In this document: piece by piece, positions 1 through 7,629 of the stretch
Numbering within the stretch: the first letter of the stretch is position 1
Layout: each line of letters begins with the position of its first letter
Assembly (NCBI RefSeq): GCF_000685075.1
Contig: NZ_BAYD01000060.1
Coordinates: 1-60,234 of the forward strand
Source: Paraburkholderia oxyphila NBRC 105797
Lineage (GTDB): Bacteria; Pseudomonadota; Gammaproteobacteria; Burkholderiales; Burkholderiaceae
Reading direction: 5' to 3'
DNA length: 60,234 bases
Position numbers and translations under genes: made by a program
Notes under the pieces: model-generated
The model's input: only the letters and a program-made list of their open reading frames with translations
What the model was told of the DNA's origin: nothing
Database searches by the model: none

Positions 1-828
1 GTGGGCGAGATCGGCCGCATGAACGCCTCGATTGCGCTGCTCGATCCGCGCATCGCGCGCCTGGCCGCCCAGCTTGCCGAGCTGCGCCAGTTCGACCAGC
101 GGCTGCGCGCGCAGCCGCCGCGTGGGGCGGCGGTGGCGCCTGCCGCGCCCGCCACGCGCTCCGGCGACGACGATGGCGGCGAGGGTGGCCCCGCGCTCGC
201 GCCGCGCCACTGTGTCGAGGCGTCCGCCGCGCGTGCCAACGCGCACGCCGTCAATGGCGAAGTCGACTGCATGGCCGCCACGCTCGGCGCGCTCGAGCAG
301 GCCGTGGCGCAGCACGAGGCGGCGTGGGACGCGTTTCCGGGCCGCCGCCCCACCGTGGCAGGCCGGCCCGGCTCGCCGTTCGGCAACCGCATCGACCCGT
401 TTACGCAGCGCCTGAGCTTTCATCCGGGGCTCGATATCGTCGCGCCCACGGGCACGCCGATTCTCGCCGCCGCGGGCGGCCGCGTCATCTTCGCGGGGCA
501 GAAGTCGGGCTATGGCAACGCGGTGGAGATCGATCACGGTAACGGCTTCGTGACGCGTTACGGGCACGCCTCGAAGATCGACGTGCAGGTCGGGCAGGTC
601 GTGCTGCCGCGCGAGCATATCGCTGACGTTGGCTCGACCGGGCGCTCGACTGGCCCGCACCTGCACTTCGAGGTGATCGTGAAGGGCGTGCAGGTCGATC
701 CCAAGGACTATCTCGATCTCTTCAGCGCGTACCGGGACGCAAGCGAAGCGGCCAACCGCGCCGTGAGCGGAGCCGCAAAGGGAGCAACAAGCGGAGCCGC
801 AAGCGGCGCGGGAGGCGCCAATGGCTGA
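1..828 (+). CDS. M23 family metallopeptidase, 5' end outside window
   Basis: Probable periplasmic peptidoglycan endopeptidase of the LytM/M23 family. The open frame runs from the first base of the window, so the true start and the expected N-terminal membrane anchor are probably upstream. The visible part begins with a coiled-coil-like stretch rich in Leu, Ala and Arg (about residues 1-40), then an Ala/Gly-rich linker, then the M23 domain from about residue 140 to 240. The domain carries the HPGLD motif (first zinc ligands), a GYGNAVEIDHG stretch, RYGH, and GPHLHFEV, which holds the last His-x-His metal ligands. It ends in an Ala/Gly/Ser-rich tail. The stop overlaps the next gene by 8 bases, and a bactofilin follows, so this is likely a bactofilin-linked shape or cell-wall remodelling enzyme. 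Family call is firm; the start is unknown. Confidence 0.85.
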   Translation: MGEIGRMNASIALLDPRIARLAAQLAELRQFDQRLRAQPPRGAAVAPAAPATRSGDDDGGEGGPALAPRHCVEASAARANAHAVNGEVDCMAATLGALEQAVAQHEAAWDAFPGRRPTVAGRPGSPFGNRIDPFTQRLSFHPGLDIVAPTGTPILAAAGGRVIFAGQKSGYGNAVEIDHGNGFVTRYGHASKIDVQVGQVVLPREHIADVGSTGRSTGPHLHFEVIVKGVQVDPKDYLDLFSAYRDASEAANRAVSGAAKGATSGAASGAGGANG

Positions 829-1183
829 CCCACGGCGTTCGGCGCGCCAGCGCCGCGACGCGCAGCGCGCTTTCGAGTTGCAGCCGGTGCGCTCGCGCGC
901 ATGGCGCTGGGGCGTGGCGCTCACATGGACCGCCGTAGCGGCGGCGGCCGGCGCGGGGGTCACCGCATGGGCGCTGTATGCCGATGACGGCGGCCGTTGC
1001 CCGGTCGTCGCGCCCGATTTGCTGCAGACGCGGCTCTCCAACACCGAGCTCGCGCTGGAGCAGGAGCGCGCGGCGCGCTCGGCCTTGCAAAAGGCGGCGG
1101 ACGCGGCGCAGGCCGAGGCCGCGAAGCTGCAAGCCGAGCTCACGTTCCTGCGCGGCCACGGCGCCCGCCCGAACGCGCACTGA
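821..1183 (+). CDS. small membrane protein with C-terminal coiled coil
   Basis: Unrecognised 120-residue protein. The start ATG lies inside the last codons of the M23 gene (8-base overlap), indicating translational coupling. It has a strongly basic N-terminus (about residues 1-30), one transmembrane segment (about residues 32-53, starting WGVALTWTAVAAAAGAG), a short periplasmic Cys-containing stretch, and a heptad-like coiled coil rich in Ala, Glu, Gln and Leu (about residues 70-112). The topology suggests a single-pass inner membrane protein with its coiled coil in the periplasm. Position between an M23 hydrolase and a bactofilin suggests it links the cytoplasmic bactofilin scaffold to the periplasmic enzyme; that is inference from context only. 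Burkholderia often has a larger coiled-coil protein at this place, but I could not establish homology. Confidence 0.7.
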   Translation: MADPRRSARQRRDAQRAFELQPVRSRAWRWGVALTWTAVAAAAGAGVTAWALYADDGGRCPVVAPDLLQTRLSNTELALEQERAARSALQKAADAAQAEAAKLQAELTFLRGHGARPNAH

Positions 1184-1274
1184 TCCCGCGCGCGTGCTTG
1201 ATCGCGAGATCGACCAGACCCTTTCAGACCAAACGCAACGAAACACAACACAACCAAACGCAACGGTGTCACCC

Positions 1275-1703
1275 ATGTTCAACAAGAAGAAACCCCAGCC
1301 GGGCATCGCCCAAACGAAGCTCGCGACCTTGATTGCCGAGGATGTCCGCATCACGGGCAATCTGGAATTCGCCGATGGGCTGCGGCTCGACGGCCAGGTC
1401 AACGGCAATGTCAGCAGCAAGGCAGGCGCACAGACGCTGCTCGTGCTGAGCGAGCGCAGCAGCGTGCAGGGCAACGTGCACGGCTATGACATCGTGGTCA
1501 ACGGGCGCATCGTCGGCGACGTGATCGCCGATCATTTCGTCGAGCTGCAGGCGAACGCGCACGTGGTCGGCAACATCTACTACCAGCAATTGCAGATGGA
1601 TTGCGGCGCGAGCGTGGACGGCAAGCTCACGAAGCGCGACCCGGGCGAGGCACCGAGCCTGCTGCTCGATACCTCCGTCGTGGACGTCGAGGTCCACAGC
1701 TGA
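1275..1703 (+). CDS. bactofilin family polymer-forming cytoskeletal protein
   Basis: Bactofilin of 142 residues. Members self-assemble into filaments at the inner face of the membrane and position cell-wall enzymes. The central DUF583-type domain shows the repeated short beta-strand pattern of a right-handed beta-helix: segments such as ITGNLEFADGLRLDGQ, GNVSS, VQGNVHG, IVGDVIAD and VVGNIYY recur with Gly and Asn at regular turns. Short polar tails flank the core, as is usual. The ATG at 1275 is preferred over upstream in-frame starts because it begins right at the lysine-rich tail (MFNKKK) and the region upstream is a low-complexity A/C-rich leader. It lies 91 bases after the coiled-coil gene, on the same strand as the M23 peptidase, a pairing known for bactofilins in other bacteria. 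Confidence 0.92.
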   Translation: MFNKKKPQPGIAQTKLATLIAEDVRITGNLEFADGLRLDGQVNGNVSSKAGAQTLLVLSERSSVQGNVHGYDIVVNGRIVGDVIADHFVELQANAHVVGNIYYQQLQMDCGASVDGKLTKRDPGEAPSLLLDTSVVDVEVHS

Positions 1704-2036
1704 TTCCTGAAGCGGTGTGTGCAGGCTCGCGCGGTTTGCCGCGATTTCCCGAGTTTTCCGTTACACTGCACGGCATGTCACGTCAGCCGAATCCCTTCGT
1801 CACGTTGTTCGCCGTCGCCGCTTCGAGCGCGACGCGTGCGTGCGCGCAGGCTTCGCGCCCGTGCCTGGTAGCCAAAGCCAAAAAACAGCCGCTCATCTGA
1901 CCGGAGCTCGCTGTTCCGTCGGATGTGCGATGGAACGGCCTGCCGGCGGCGCCCCGCCTCTTTCTCCCTCCTGGCTTGCCCGATTCCCGCGTACGGTTCG
2001 ACGGACCTTCCATACGGTCGCGTTCAAGGGAAAGTC
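1704..2036. other. intergenic region before the DapA-family gene
   Basis: No convincing gene was seen in this 333-base gap; open frames here are short and lack family features. A possible promoter lies at about 1755-1775, where TTTTCCG is followed by a TACACT-like hexamer. The spacing is only approximate, so this is weak. Confidence 0.3.
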
Positions 2037-2891
2037 ATGTCTTCGTTTTCGGGTATCTGGATTCCGCTCGTCACACCGTTCAATCGCGGCGCCGTCGATC
2101 ACGAGGCGCTCGACGCGCTCGTGCGCCACTATGCGCAGGCGGGTGTAGCGGGCTTTGTTGCGCTCGGCACGACGGGTGAGCCGGCCGCGCTCGACGACCG
2201 CGAGCAGGACGCCGTGCTCGCCACCGTGCTCGCGAGCGCGGGGGGCTTGCCGGTGGTCGCGGGCGTGAGCGGCAATCACACGCAGTCGGTGTGCGAGCGC
2301 ATCGCCGCGCTCAACGAAACGTCGGTTGCGGGCGTGCTGGCGGCGGCGCCGTATTACATTCGCCCGTCGCAGGCGGGCGTGATCGGCCATTTCTTGGCGC
2401 TCGCCGACGCGAGCCGCAAGCCCGTGATCCTCTACGACATTCCCGCACGAACCGGCGTGCAGCTCGAATTGCCGACCTTGCTCGAGCTGGCGGGCCACAC
2501 GCGCATCGTCGCGGTGAAGGATTGCGGCGGCTCGCTCGAGAAGACGCTCGCGCTGATTCTCGATGGCCGCCTGCAGGTGCTCTGCGGCGAGGACATCGAA
2601 ATGTTCGGCGTACTGTGCGCGGGCGCGAGCGGTGCGATTGCGGCATCGGCGCATCTGTTGCCGGAGCGTTTCGTGGCGATGGAGCGGGCGCTGCGCGAGG
2701 GACGTCTCGCCGATGCGCGTGCGCTTTGGCACACACTCGTGCCGCTCGTGCGCGCGGCGTTCGCGGAGCCGAATCCGGGGCCGGTGAAGGCGGCGCTCGC
2801 GCGGCGCGGGCTCATTCGCAATGAGCTGCGCGCACCGATGACTCGTGCAAGCGAGGCGCTGGAAGAGACGTTGGGAAGTATGGTGGCGTGA
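2037..2891 (+). CDS. dapA: dihydrodipicolinate synthase / N-acetylneuraminate lyase family aldolase
   Basis: Class I aldolase of 284 residues, the usual length for DapA (condensation of pyruvate with aspartate semialdehyde in lysine and diaminopimelate synthesis). Visible motifs are GTTGEP (substrate carboxylate loop), PYYIRPSQ (the family Tyr), YDIPARTG, and the Schiff-base lysine in VAVKDCGG at about residue 160. The ATG at 2037 begins directly at the conserved SGIWIPLVTPF strand; upstream in-frame sequence does not look like protein. It is a single gene with a terminator hairpin 26 bases after its stop. GTTGEPAALDD replaces the more common GTTGESPTL, so it may be a paralogue of the main DapA or an aldolase with another keto-acid partner. 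Family certain, exact substrate not. Confidence 0.85.
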   Translation: MSSFSGIWIPLVTPFNRGAVDHEALDALVRHYAQAGVAGFVALGTTGEPAALDDREQDAVLATVLASAGGLPVVAGVSGNHTQSVCERIAALNETSVAGVLAAAPYYIRPSQAGVIGHFLALADASRKPVILYDIPARTGVQLELPTLLELAGHTRIVAVKDCGGSLEKTLALILDGRLQVLCGEDIEMFGVLCAGASGAIAASAHLLPERFVAMERALREGRLADARALWHTLVPLVRAAFAEPNPGPVKAALARRGLIRNELRAPMTRASEALEETLGSMVA

Positions 2892-2916
2892 AACTTTGGC
2901 AAAAATCGCTGCGTGC

Positions 2917-2947
2917 GCGGCGCGTCCTGATATGTGGGACGCGCCGC
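2917..2947. terminator. bidirectional terminator hairpin
   Basis: A perfect 11-base-pair stem (GCGGCGCGTCC at 2917-2927 pairing with GGACGCGCCGC at 2937-2947) with a 9-base loop sits in the 61-base gap between two convergent genes. On the minus strand a run of five T follows after about 10 bases, so it probably serves the minus gene best. Confidence 0.7.
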
Positions 2948-2952
2948 AGGCC

Positions 2953-3279
2953 CTAGCTCGTAGCGCGCGCGGTGGCGGTGCTGCGCGCACGGCGCCGCGT
3001 GCGCGGGCGTTCGGCGTCCACTGCTTCGCCGTTGAGCAGAATGCGGCGGCCGGGCACGTGCTCCGCCACGAGGCGCGCGATGTCGAGCGCCGAGCTCTCG
3101 GCGGGCACGACCTGGCGGCGCGCGCCGTCGTCGAGCGGCGTGGTCCATTCGACGAGCCGATAAGCACGGCCCCATGGATTCTGCAGCGGCATGGAGACAC
3201 GGCATGACGCAACGCGTGTAGTCGAGCCGTCGCGCAGCAGGGACTGCAAGTGCATCAGCACATCGTCGTCTTCAACCAT
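2953..3279 (-). CDS. hypothetical protein, 108 residues
   Basis: I do not recognise this family. The protein is soluble, with no signal peptide or membrane segment. It starts MVEDDDVLMHLQSLL, contains a central part rich in short beta-type segments (CRVSMPLQNPWGRAYRLVEW), and ends in a strongly basic tail rich in Arg, Thr and Ala (RTRRRARSTATARATS), which could contact nucleic acid. Upstream on the minus strand is a purine-rich GAGGAGCGAGG ribosome-binding region. It is convergent with the DapA-family gene and lies downstream of a DUF3562 gene whose terminator separates the two, so it is likely transcribed alone. Coding looks real because of codon-position GC bias and a good ribosome-binding site. 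Confidence 0.6.
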   Translation of the reverse strand: MVEDDDVLMHLQSLLRDGSTTRVASCRVSMPLQNPWGRAYRLVEWTTPLDDGARRQVVPAESSALDIARLVAEHVPGRRILLNGEAVDAERPRTRRRARSTATARATS

Positions 3280-3307
3280 GACCTCGCTCCTCCTCGGCTA
3301 ACCGCAC

Positions 3308-3335
3308 AAAAAAACGCCGCCGATGCTCCGGCGGC
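3308..3335 (-). terminator. Rho-independent terminator of the DUF3562 gene
   Basis: Reading the minus strand, GCCGCC, an 8-base loop and GGCGGC are followed by C, G and then seven T. This is a canonical intrinsic terminator, placed after the stop of the DUF3562 gene and before the next minus-strand gene. Confidence 0.75.
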
Positions 3336-3516
3336 TCAACAGGGGTGAGCATATATTTGCAGCGAAGAATTAAACCAGGCTTAAAGAGGCGGTGCCGGCC
3401 ATGTGCGATCGACGCGCGAGCCCGGCGCATACGGCTTTGAAGCGCGCGCGAACGCCCGCCGCGCGAACCGCGTCCGCGCGGGAGACGCAACTCGCTGGCG
3501 GGAGTGAGGCGAGCGA

Positions 3517-3714
3517 TCAGTGCGGTTTTGCGCTGTTTTGTCGCAGGGTCGCGCGGACCTTGCGCGCGGCGAAGAGCGGGAGATAGTCGAGGATGCGTGC
3601 GTCGGCGCGATAGTTGTCGAGCGCGTCGGCGTAGATGCGGGCTACCGTTTCCTCAGGGGTATTGGTCTCTTCGGCGATGCTGTGGACGATTTGCTCGGCG
3701 TCGACTTGGGGCAT
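3517..3714 (-). CDS. DUF3562 domain-containing protein
   Basis: Short soluble protein of 65 residues. The first two thirds match the small DUF3562 domain common in Burkholderiales: IVHSIAEETNTPEETVARIYADALDNYRADARILDYLPLFAARKVRATL, with a helical N-terminal part and a conserved Asp-Tyr-Leu-Pro-Leu-Phe segment. The role is unknown; members are often stand-alone genes with stress-linked expression. The ATG at 3714 has GGAGA a few bases upstream on the minus strand. The gene has its own terminator 180 bases downstream. A C-terminal basic tail (RQNSAKPH) completes it. Confident as a gene, function unknown. Confidence 0.85.
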   Translation of the reverse strand: MPQVDAEQIVHSIAEETNTPEETVARIYADALDNYRADARILDYLPLFAARKVRATLRQNSAKPH

Positions 3715-3845
3715 GGTGGTTCTCCAGTCAGCGAGGGGACGAGGCAGGCGGAGATGCCATTCAAGGACAAACTCGTGCGCGACGCCAATTGAATCGGCCT
3801 ATGGAAAGGCGGCAGGCTGCGAAAAAGCGCGCGCGCAAATGCATC

Positions 3846-3880
3846 GTCCCCGGCCAGGGCATGCCGCCCTGGCCGGGGAC
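3846..3880. terminator. long perfect hairpin after the alkene reductase gene
   Basis: A perfect 14-base-pair inverted repeat (GTCCCCGGCCAGGG at 3846-3859 and its complement at 3867-3880) with a 7-base loop lies 37 bases beyond the stop of the minus-strand alkene reductase gene. There is no good T run after it, so it may act as an RNA-stabilising or Rho-assisted 3' end rather than a classical terminator. Confidence 0.6.
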
Positions 3881-3917
3881 GAGTGAGTGAAGCTGATCGC
3901 GATGCGGCGTTCGCTGC

Positions 3918-4979
3918 TTACGCCACGTTCTCGAGCGACGGATAGTCCGTGTAGCCGGTCTCTCCGCGCGCGTAGTAGGTCGACGGATTCGGCGCATTGA
4001 GCGGCGCGTTCATTTCGAAGCGGCGCGGCAGATCCGGATTCGCGATGAAGAGCTGGCCCCAGGCGACGGCATCGGCTTCGCCATCGGCGAGCACGCGTTG
4101 CGCCGCTTCCAGTGTGAACTTTTCATTCGCGATGTACGGGCCGCCGAATTCGGCCTTCAATTGCGGGCCGAGACGGTGTTCGCCGAGCGACTCGCGTGCG
4201 AACAGGAACGCAATCTTGCGCTTGCCAAGTTCGCGTGCGACGTAGCCGAAAGTTGCTGCGGGATTCGAATCGCCCATCGTGTGCGCGTCGCCGCGCGGAG
4301 CGATGTGTACGCCCACGCGATTCGGCCCCCAGACGTCGATGCACGCGTCGGTGATTTCGAGCAGCAGGCGCGCGCGATTCTCAATCGAGCCGCCGTAGGC
4401 GTCGGTGCGCTGGTTGGTGCTGTCCTGCAGGAACTGGTCAAGCAGATAGCCGTTCGCGCCGTGAATCTCGACGCCGTCGAAGCCCGCGGCTTTCGCATTG
4501 AGCGCGCCCTGGCGGAATGCGGCGATGACGCCGGCGATCTCATCGGTGGCGAGCGCGCGCGGCGTGACGTAGGCGCGCTGCGGACGCACGAGGCTCACGT
4601 TGCCCTGCGCCGCGATGGCGCTCGGCGCGACGGGCAATGCGCCGTCGAGGAACAGCGGGTCCGAGATGCGGCCCACGTGCCACAACTGCAGGAAGATGCG
4701 CCCGCCCGCGGCATGCACGGCCTCGGTCACGAGCTTCCAGCCCTCGACCTGTTCCTGCGACCAGATCCCCGGCGTTTCCGCGTAGCCCACGCCCTGCGGC
4801 GTGACCGAGGTCGCCTCGCTGATGATGAGGCCCGCCGAGGCGCGCTCCGCGTAGTACTTCGCCATCAGTGCATTGGGCACGCGCGCCTCGCCCGAGCGCT
4901 GGCGCGTGAGCGGCGCCATGATGATGCGGTTGGGCAGCGTGAGGTCGCCGATTTGAATGGGGTCGAAAAGCGTTGCCAT
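3918..4979 (-). CDS. old yellow enzyme family alkene reductase (NADH:flavin oxidoreductase)
   Basis: FMN-dependent ene-reductase of 353 residues, the normal length for the NemA/OYE group that reduces activated C=C bonds, nitro compounds or electrophile-damaged metabolites with NAD(P)H. Visible family features are the N-terminal LFDPIQIGDLTLPNRIIMAPLTRQR, ISEATSVTPQGVGY, QLWHVGR, the His/Asn substrate pair in GVEIHGANGYLLDQFLQD, TDAYGGSIENRARLLLEI, and a C-terminal FMN phosphate region (GEADAVAWGQLFIANPDLP). The ATG at 4979 follows AAGGTGAAC on the minus strand; a longer frame upstream has no OYE similarity. It lies 92 bases downstream of an ArsR-family gene on the same strand and is probably co-transcribed and controlled by it. 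This suggests induction by an electrophile or metalloid. Confidence 0.93.
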   Translation of the reverse strand: MATLFDPIQIGDLTLPNRIIMAPLTRQRSGEARVPNALMAKYYAERASAGLIISEATSVTPQGVGYAETPGIWSQEQVEGWKLVTEAVHAAGGRIFLQLWHVGRISDPLFLDGALPVAPSAIAAQGNVSLVRPQRAYVTPRALATDEIAGVIAAFRQGALNAKAAGFDGVEIHGANGYLLDQFLQDSTNQRTDAYGGSIENRARLLLEITDACIDVWGPNRVGVHIAPRGDAHTMGDSNPAATFGYVARELGKRKIAFLFARESLGEHRLGPQLKAEFGGPYIANEKFTLEAAQRVLADGEADAVAWGQLFIANPDLPRRFEMNAPLNAPNPSTYYARGETGYTDYPSLENVA

Positions 4980-5071
4980 GTGTTCACCTTGTTGCGGGCG
5001 CGGCCCGCGGCCTTGAATCGATACGGGAAATGAAGCCGGCCTTGCCGGTCGGCTTGCGACGATGCTCGCCG

Positions 5072-5401
5072 TCACAACTGCTTGCTCACGAGGGCCAGAA
5101 ACGCCTCGATAACCGGCTCGTTGCGCTTGAAGAACACCCATTGACCGACCCGTTTCGACGTGACGAGCCCCGCCTTCTGCAGCGCGGCCAGATGCGCCGA
5201 CACCGTGGATTGCGAGAGCGCGCAGTGCGCGTCGATCCGGCCCGCGCAGACGCCGTGCTCGAGCGGGAGCTCCTGATCGGCGAAATGGACCTTCGGCTCG
5301 CGCAGGCACGCAAGGATCTCGCGCCGCACGGGGTTGGCCAGCGCCTTGTAGATCGCATCGACGTCGACGTCGAGCGTTGGGGTCGGTTGGGATTTCTTCA
5401 T
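5072..5401 (-). CDS. ArsR/SmtB family winged-helix repressor
   Basis: Transcriptional regulator of 109 residues with the ArsR winged-helix fold across residues about 14-100: IYKALANPVRREILACLRE, then the recognition helix region ALSQSTVSAHLAALQKAGLVTSKRVGQWVFFKRNE. Cys residues occur at HGVCAGRIDAHCALSQ, in the region before the recognition helix where some family members sense thiol-reactive compounds or metals; the classical ELCVCDL arsenic site is absent. It is the first gene of a two-gene operon with the alkene reductase. An ATATCG-CGATAT inverted repeat 30 bases upstream of its start is the likely operator. I infer an electrophile or redox-responsive repressor that controls itself and the reductase. 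Confidence 0.88.
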   Translation of the reverse strand: MKKSQPTPTLDVDVDAIYKALANPVRREILACLREPKVHFADQELPLEHGVCAGRIDAHCALSQSTVSAHLAALQKAGLVTSKRVGQWVFFKRNEPVIEAFLALVSKQL

Positions 5402-5430
5402 GGACGTTGCATCGTGACTGTGCGAATCAT

Positions 5431-5450
5431 ATATCGCATTTTAACGATAT
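5431..5450. promoter_or_regulatory. candidate ArsR operator upstream of arsR-like gene
   Basis: ATATCG at 5431-5436 and CGATAT at 5445-5450 form an inverted repeat with an 8-base AT-rich spacer, about 30 bases before the minus-strand start. Size and AT-rich character fit ArsR-family operators overlapping the promoter. Confidence 0.55.
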
Positions 5451-5628
5451 GGGCGATGACACTGATTTCAAGAGGGTTGTGAGTTATCGACGATGCGCTT
5501 GAGATCATGACTTCGCTGAAGGAGTCGCCGCGCTACTCGACATGCACATCGCCGCAAGTCCCTTCGAAGCCGCCGAGACGCAGCTTGCCTTGTTGTTTTT
5601 GAAAAGGGGCTGCAGACCGACCCGCAAT

Positions 5629-6270
5629 TCAGTGGCGGTACAGGTCTGCCAGGAGTTCGGGCGATGCGCGGCGTGCCGTCGTGCGCTTTGCGATGAACCC
5701 TACGCCAGTGTGTCGATAGTGGCGCCATTTTCCATAGGGTGTGCTCGCATGAGCCGCTACTTTCAGGCGCTCGCTACGGCCGACGTAAGTGGGACTCGCA
5801 AACGCCGCGTGAGACGACACCCCCATCTCGTTGGCGTTTGCCTCGGCGACCATGGTGGGTGCTTCGGGTTGCGCTTCGGACGGATCGCCGCGCAGCGCGA
5901 TGGCCGCGTGAGTTGAGTCGTTCACGCAATCCCAGCGGCCAGCGAGTGCGCAGTCGTGCGCCTGGGCGAGCAGCACCCTGACTGGTCCGATCACTTCGGC
6001 CGGCATCAGACGGCGTATCGGTGCCTGTACGCTGGCCAGCCAGGCGGCGCTGGACGCGTCAGGCGTGCCGGATGGTGGACTACGCAACCGATGCGTGTGA
6101 TCGTAGCCGATGCCGACAGTCAGGACGATCAGATAGAACGCGACGCTCAACGCAACGCTGAGCCCGGCTCCCGACGTAACGGGAGACAGCAGGCTGTCGC
6201 GTTCGATTTCCTCCTTGCTGTGTGCAGGCTCGTCTGTCGAGCGGTCTTCGGGCGAGTTCGGTATGGTCAT
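5629..6270 (-). CDS. hypothetical single-pass membrane protein, 213 residues
   Basis: Unrecognised protein. It has a hydrophilic acidic N-terminus (residues about 1-33), one membrane segment (about 34-56: GAGLSVALSVAFYLIVLTVGIG) and a long C-terminal part likely in the periplasm. That part contains two Cys residues in a short motif (AHDCALAGRWDCVND), which could form a disulfide, followed by a region rich in Ala and His ending with many Arg residues. The motif around the cysteines resembles a short helical repeat of TPR type, but one repeat is not enough for a call. It lies 63 bases downstream of another unknown exported protein on the same strand, divergent from the pga operon, and the two are probably co-transcribed. 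Confidence 0.6.
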   Translation of the reverse strand: MTIPNSPEDRSTDEPAHSKEEIERDSLLSPVTSGAGLSVALSVAFYLIVLTVGIGYDHTHRLRSPPSGTPDASSAAWLASVQAPIRRLMPAEVIGPVRVLLAQAHDCALAGRWDCVNDSTHAAIALRGDPSEAQPEAPTMVAEANANEMGVSSHAAFASPTYVGRSERLKVAAHASTPYGKWRHYRHTGVGFIAKRTTARRASPELLADLYRH

Positions 6271-6333
6271 GGCTCGGGTGTTTCGTGAGAAGCGGACCGT
6301 GCAGACCGTGCGCCTTTCAAACCTGTCTGACGC

Positions 6334-6861
6334 TTACCACTTGATCTGGGCATTCATGGTGCCAGTCTGAACGATTTCGAATTTCATCTCGCCGCGGTAA
6401 GTACCTTCGATACGGTAGTCCGCTTCCGGCACGGAAAACAGGCAATGCGGACCCGCGGCGATGAAATCCATCAGCACACGGCCGTGGCGCCTAACCTTGA
6501 CGGAGACTTCGGTCAGCAGCGCGCCGCTCGACGAGGAGACAAACGTCACACCCAGGTTGAAGGGATGTTGAGGGTCGGGTGACGTTACGTGAGCGTCGAT
6601 GTTTGTGTTACCGCAGACGTAATAGAGCATCTGTTGCTGAGCCGCCGGAGAAGCCGTTTGGTTAGCGGGCGCGGTGGAAGCAGGTGGAGCGGTGGGTGCC
6701 ATGGGTGCCGCTTGAGCGGGCGGAGCCATTGGCGTAGTGGCTTGCGAGTTTTGCGCTCCAACGGGTCTCGCGATCTGTGCCCAGGCAGATACCGCATACG
6801 CACTGGTGATGAGCACGAGGCTCACCGGCACAAGCAGACCTCGTTTCTTCAAGGTCCCCAT
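6334..6861 (-). CDS. hypothetical secreted protein with Pro/Ala-rich linker
   Basis: Unrecognised 175-residue protein with a Sec signal peptide (basic MGTLKKRG, hydrophobic core VSLVLITSAYAV, likely cleavage after SAWA near residue 28). A low-complexity Ala/Pro/Thr-rich linker covers about residues 35-75. The C-terminal folded domain (about 76-175) is beta-rich and contains two Cys (YYVCGNTN and PHCLFSV) and a segment, VPEADYRIEGTYRGEMKFEIVQTG, that reads like a small beta-sandwich. The layout suggests a periplasmic or surface protein. A GGGGGAGATAACC stretch precedes the start on the minus strand. It forms a likely two-gene unit with the membrane protein downstream and points away from pgaA across a 768-base gap. 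Confidence 0.65.
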   Translation of the reverse strand: MGTLKKRGLLVPVSLVLITSAYAVSAWAQIARPVGAQNSQATTPMAPPAQAAPMAPTAPPASTAPANQTASPAAQQQMLYYVCGNTNIDAHVTSPDPQHPFNLGVTFVSSSSGALLTEVSVKVRRHGRVLMDFIAAGPHCLFSVPEADYRIEGTYRGEMKFEIVQTGTMNAQIKW

Positions 6862-7629
6862 GGTTATCTCCCCCTTTGATGTGCAACTAGGATAGGGACC
6901 GCGGGGGCGAAAAGCAACCGCTCACGGTCGTCAGTAATTTATGCCACGTCCGGCAACTCAACCACGGAATGCAGGTACATATAGCAGCATAGTTGTGTTA
7001 ACCAGGTGAAGAAGAGCGCGGAGTTGTAACCGGATGAAACGTGCTGATGGATCTCGCATAAGCGTGCACTAGAGTGTGGTCATGTGCTCACGGACCGGTA
7101 GCAATTGAAGTGCCGCACGCGCCTGGTGCGGGTAGCGTTGAAACACACCTGCAACGCTTCGATGTTTTGATCTCAGGTGTTGTCCCGATACTGTGTCTAT
7201 CGGGCAATGGCAAGGACGCCGCAAGCCGGATGTTCCAGATCTGCCGATTGGCGAGCGTACCGTAGCGCTCGATATCCTTTGATGTACTAACTATGTCTTC
7301 GCTGCTTGAACAGCGAAGAGTAGACCGGCCGTGATTGGAGCCTGACTCCATATTTGATTGAGTCCGCAAAAAAAATATTTCATCGCTCAGATGACTGACG
7401 AGTGAAGACACCACTTGCCGCGCGGGCGGGTGATGCTTGGGGCGTCCCGTGCCACGAGTTGAAAGGTTCGCCCGTTGACTGACACTCACGATCGCTGTGC
7501 TCGCGTGAGTGGTATTGCCTTGGGATGTTACGGAGAAGCGATATTCGTACGCCAAAAGCGGTACGACATTTGCAGGAGCCGTGTCGTGTGTCGTATTCAA
7601 CGACAACGAACAGCAAGGGGCAAACAAAA
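6862..7629. promoter_or_regulatory. long intergenic region upstream of pgaA
   Basis: No gene could be supported in this 768-base gap between divergent transcripts; it is AT-richer than its surroundings. It contains a 9-base-pair hairpin (TCTTCGCTG at 7296-7304 with CAGCGAAGA at 7311-7319) and an A-rich stretch at about 7368-7382 (AAAAAAAATATTTCATC). It probably carries the pga promoter, regulator sites and a long leader. E. coli pgaABCD is also controlled through a long leader RNA, but no specific site can be named here. Confidence 0.4.

Noticed and set aside
1893..3212. A 439-codon minus-strand frame over the DapA-family gene
   Set aside because: Its translation is Arg/Ala/His-rich and unstructured; the plus strand holds complete DapA motifs.
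3846..3880. Considered as a recombination or attachment site because of the perfect 14-base arms
   Set aside because: It lies just past a stop codon, no integrase or repeat copy is nearby, and a 3' hairpin explains it.
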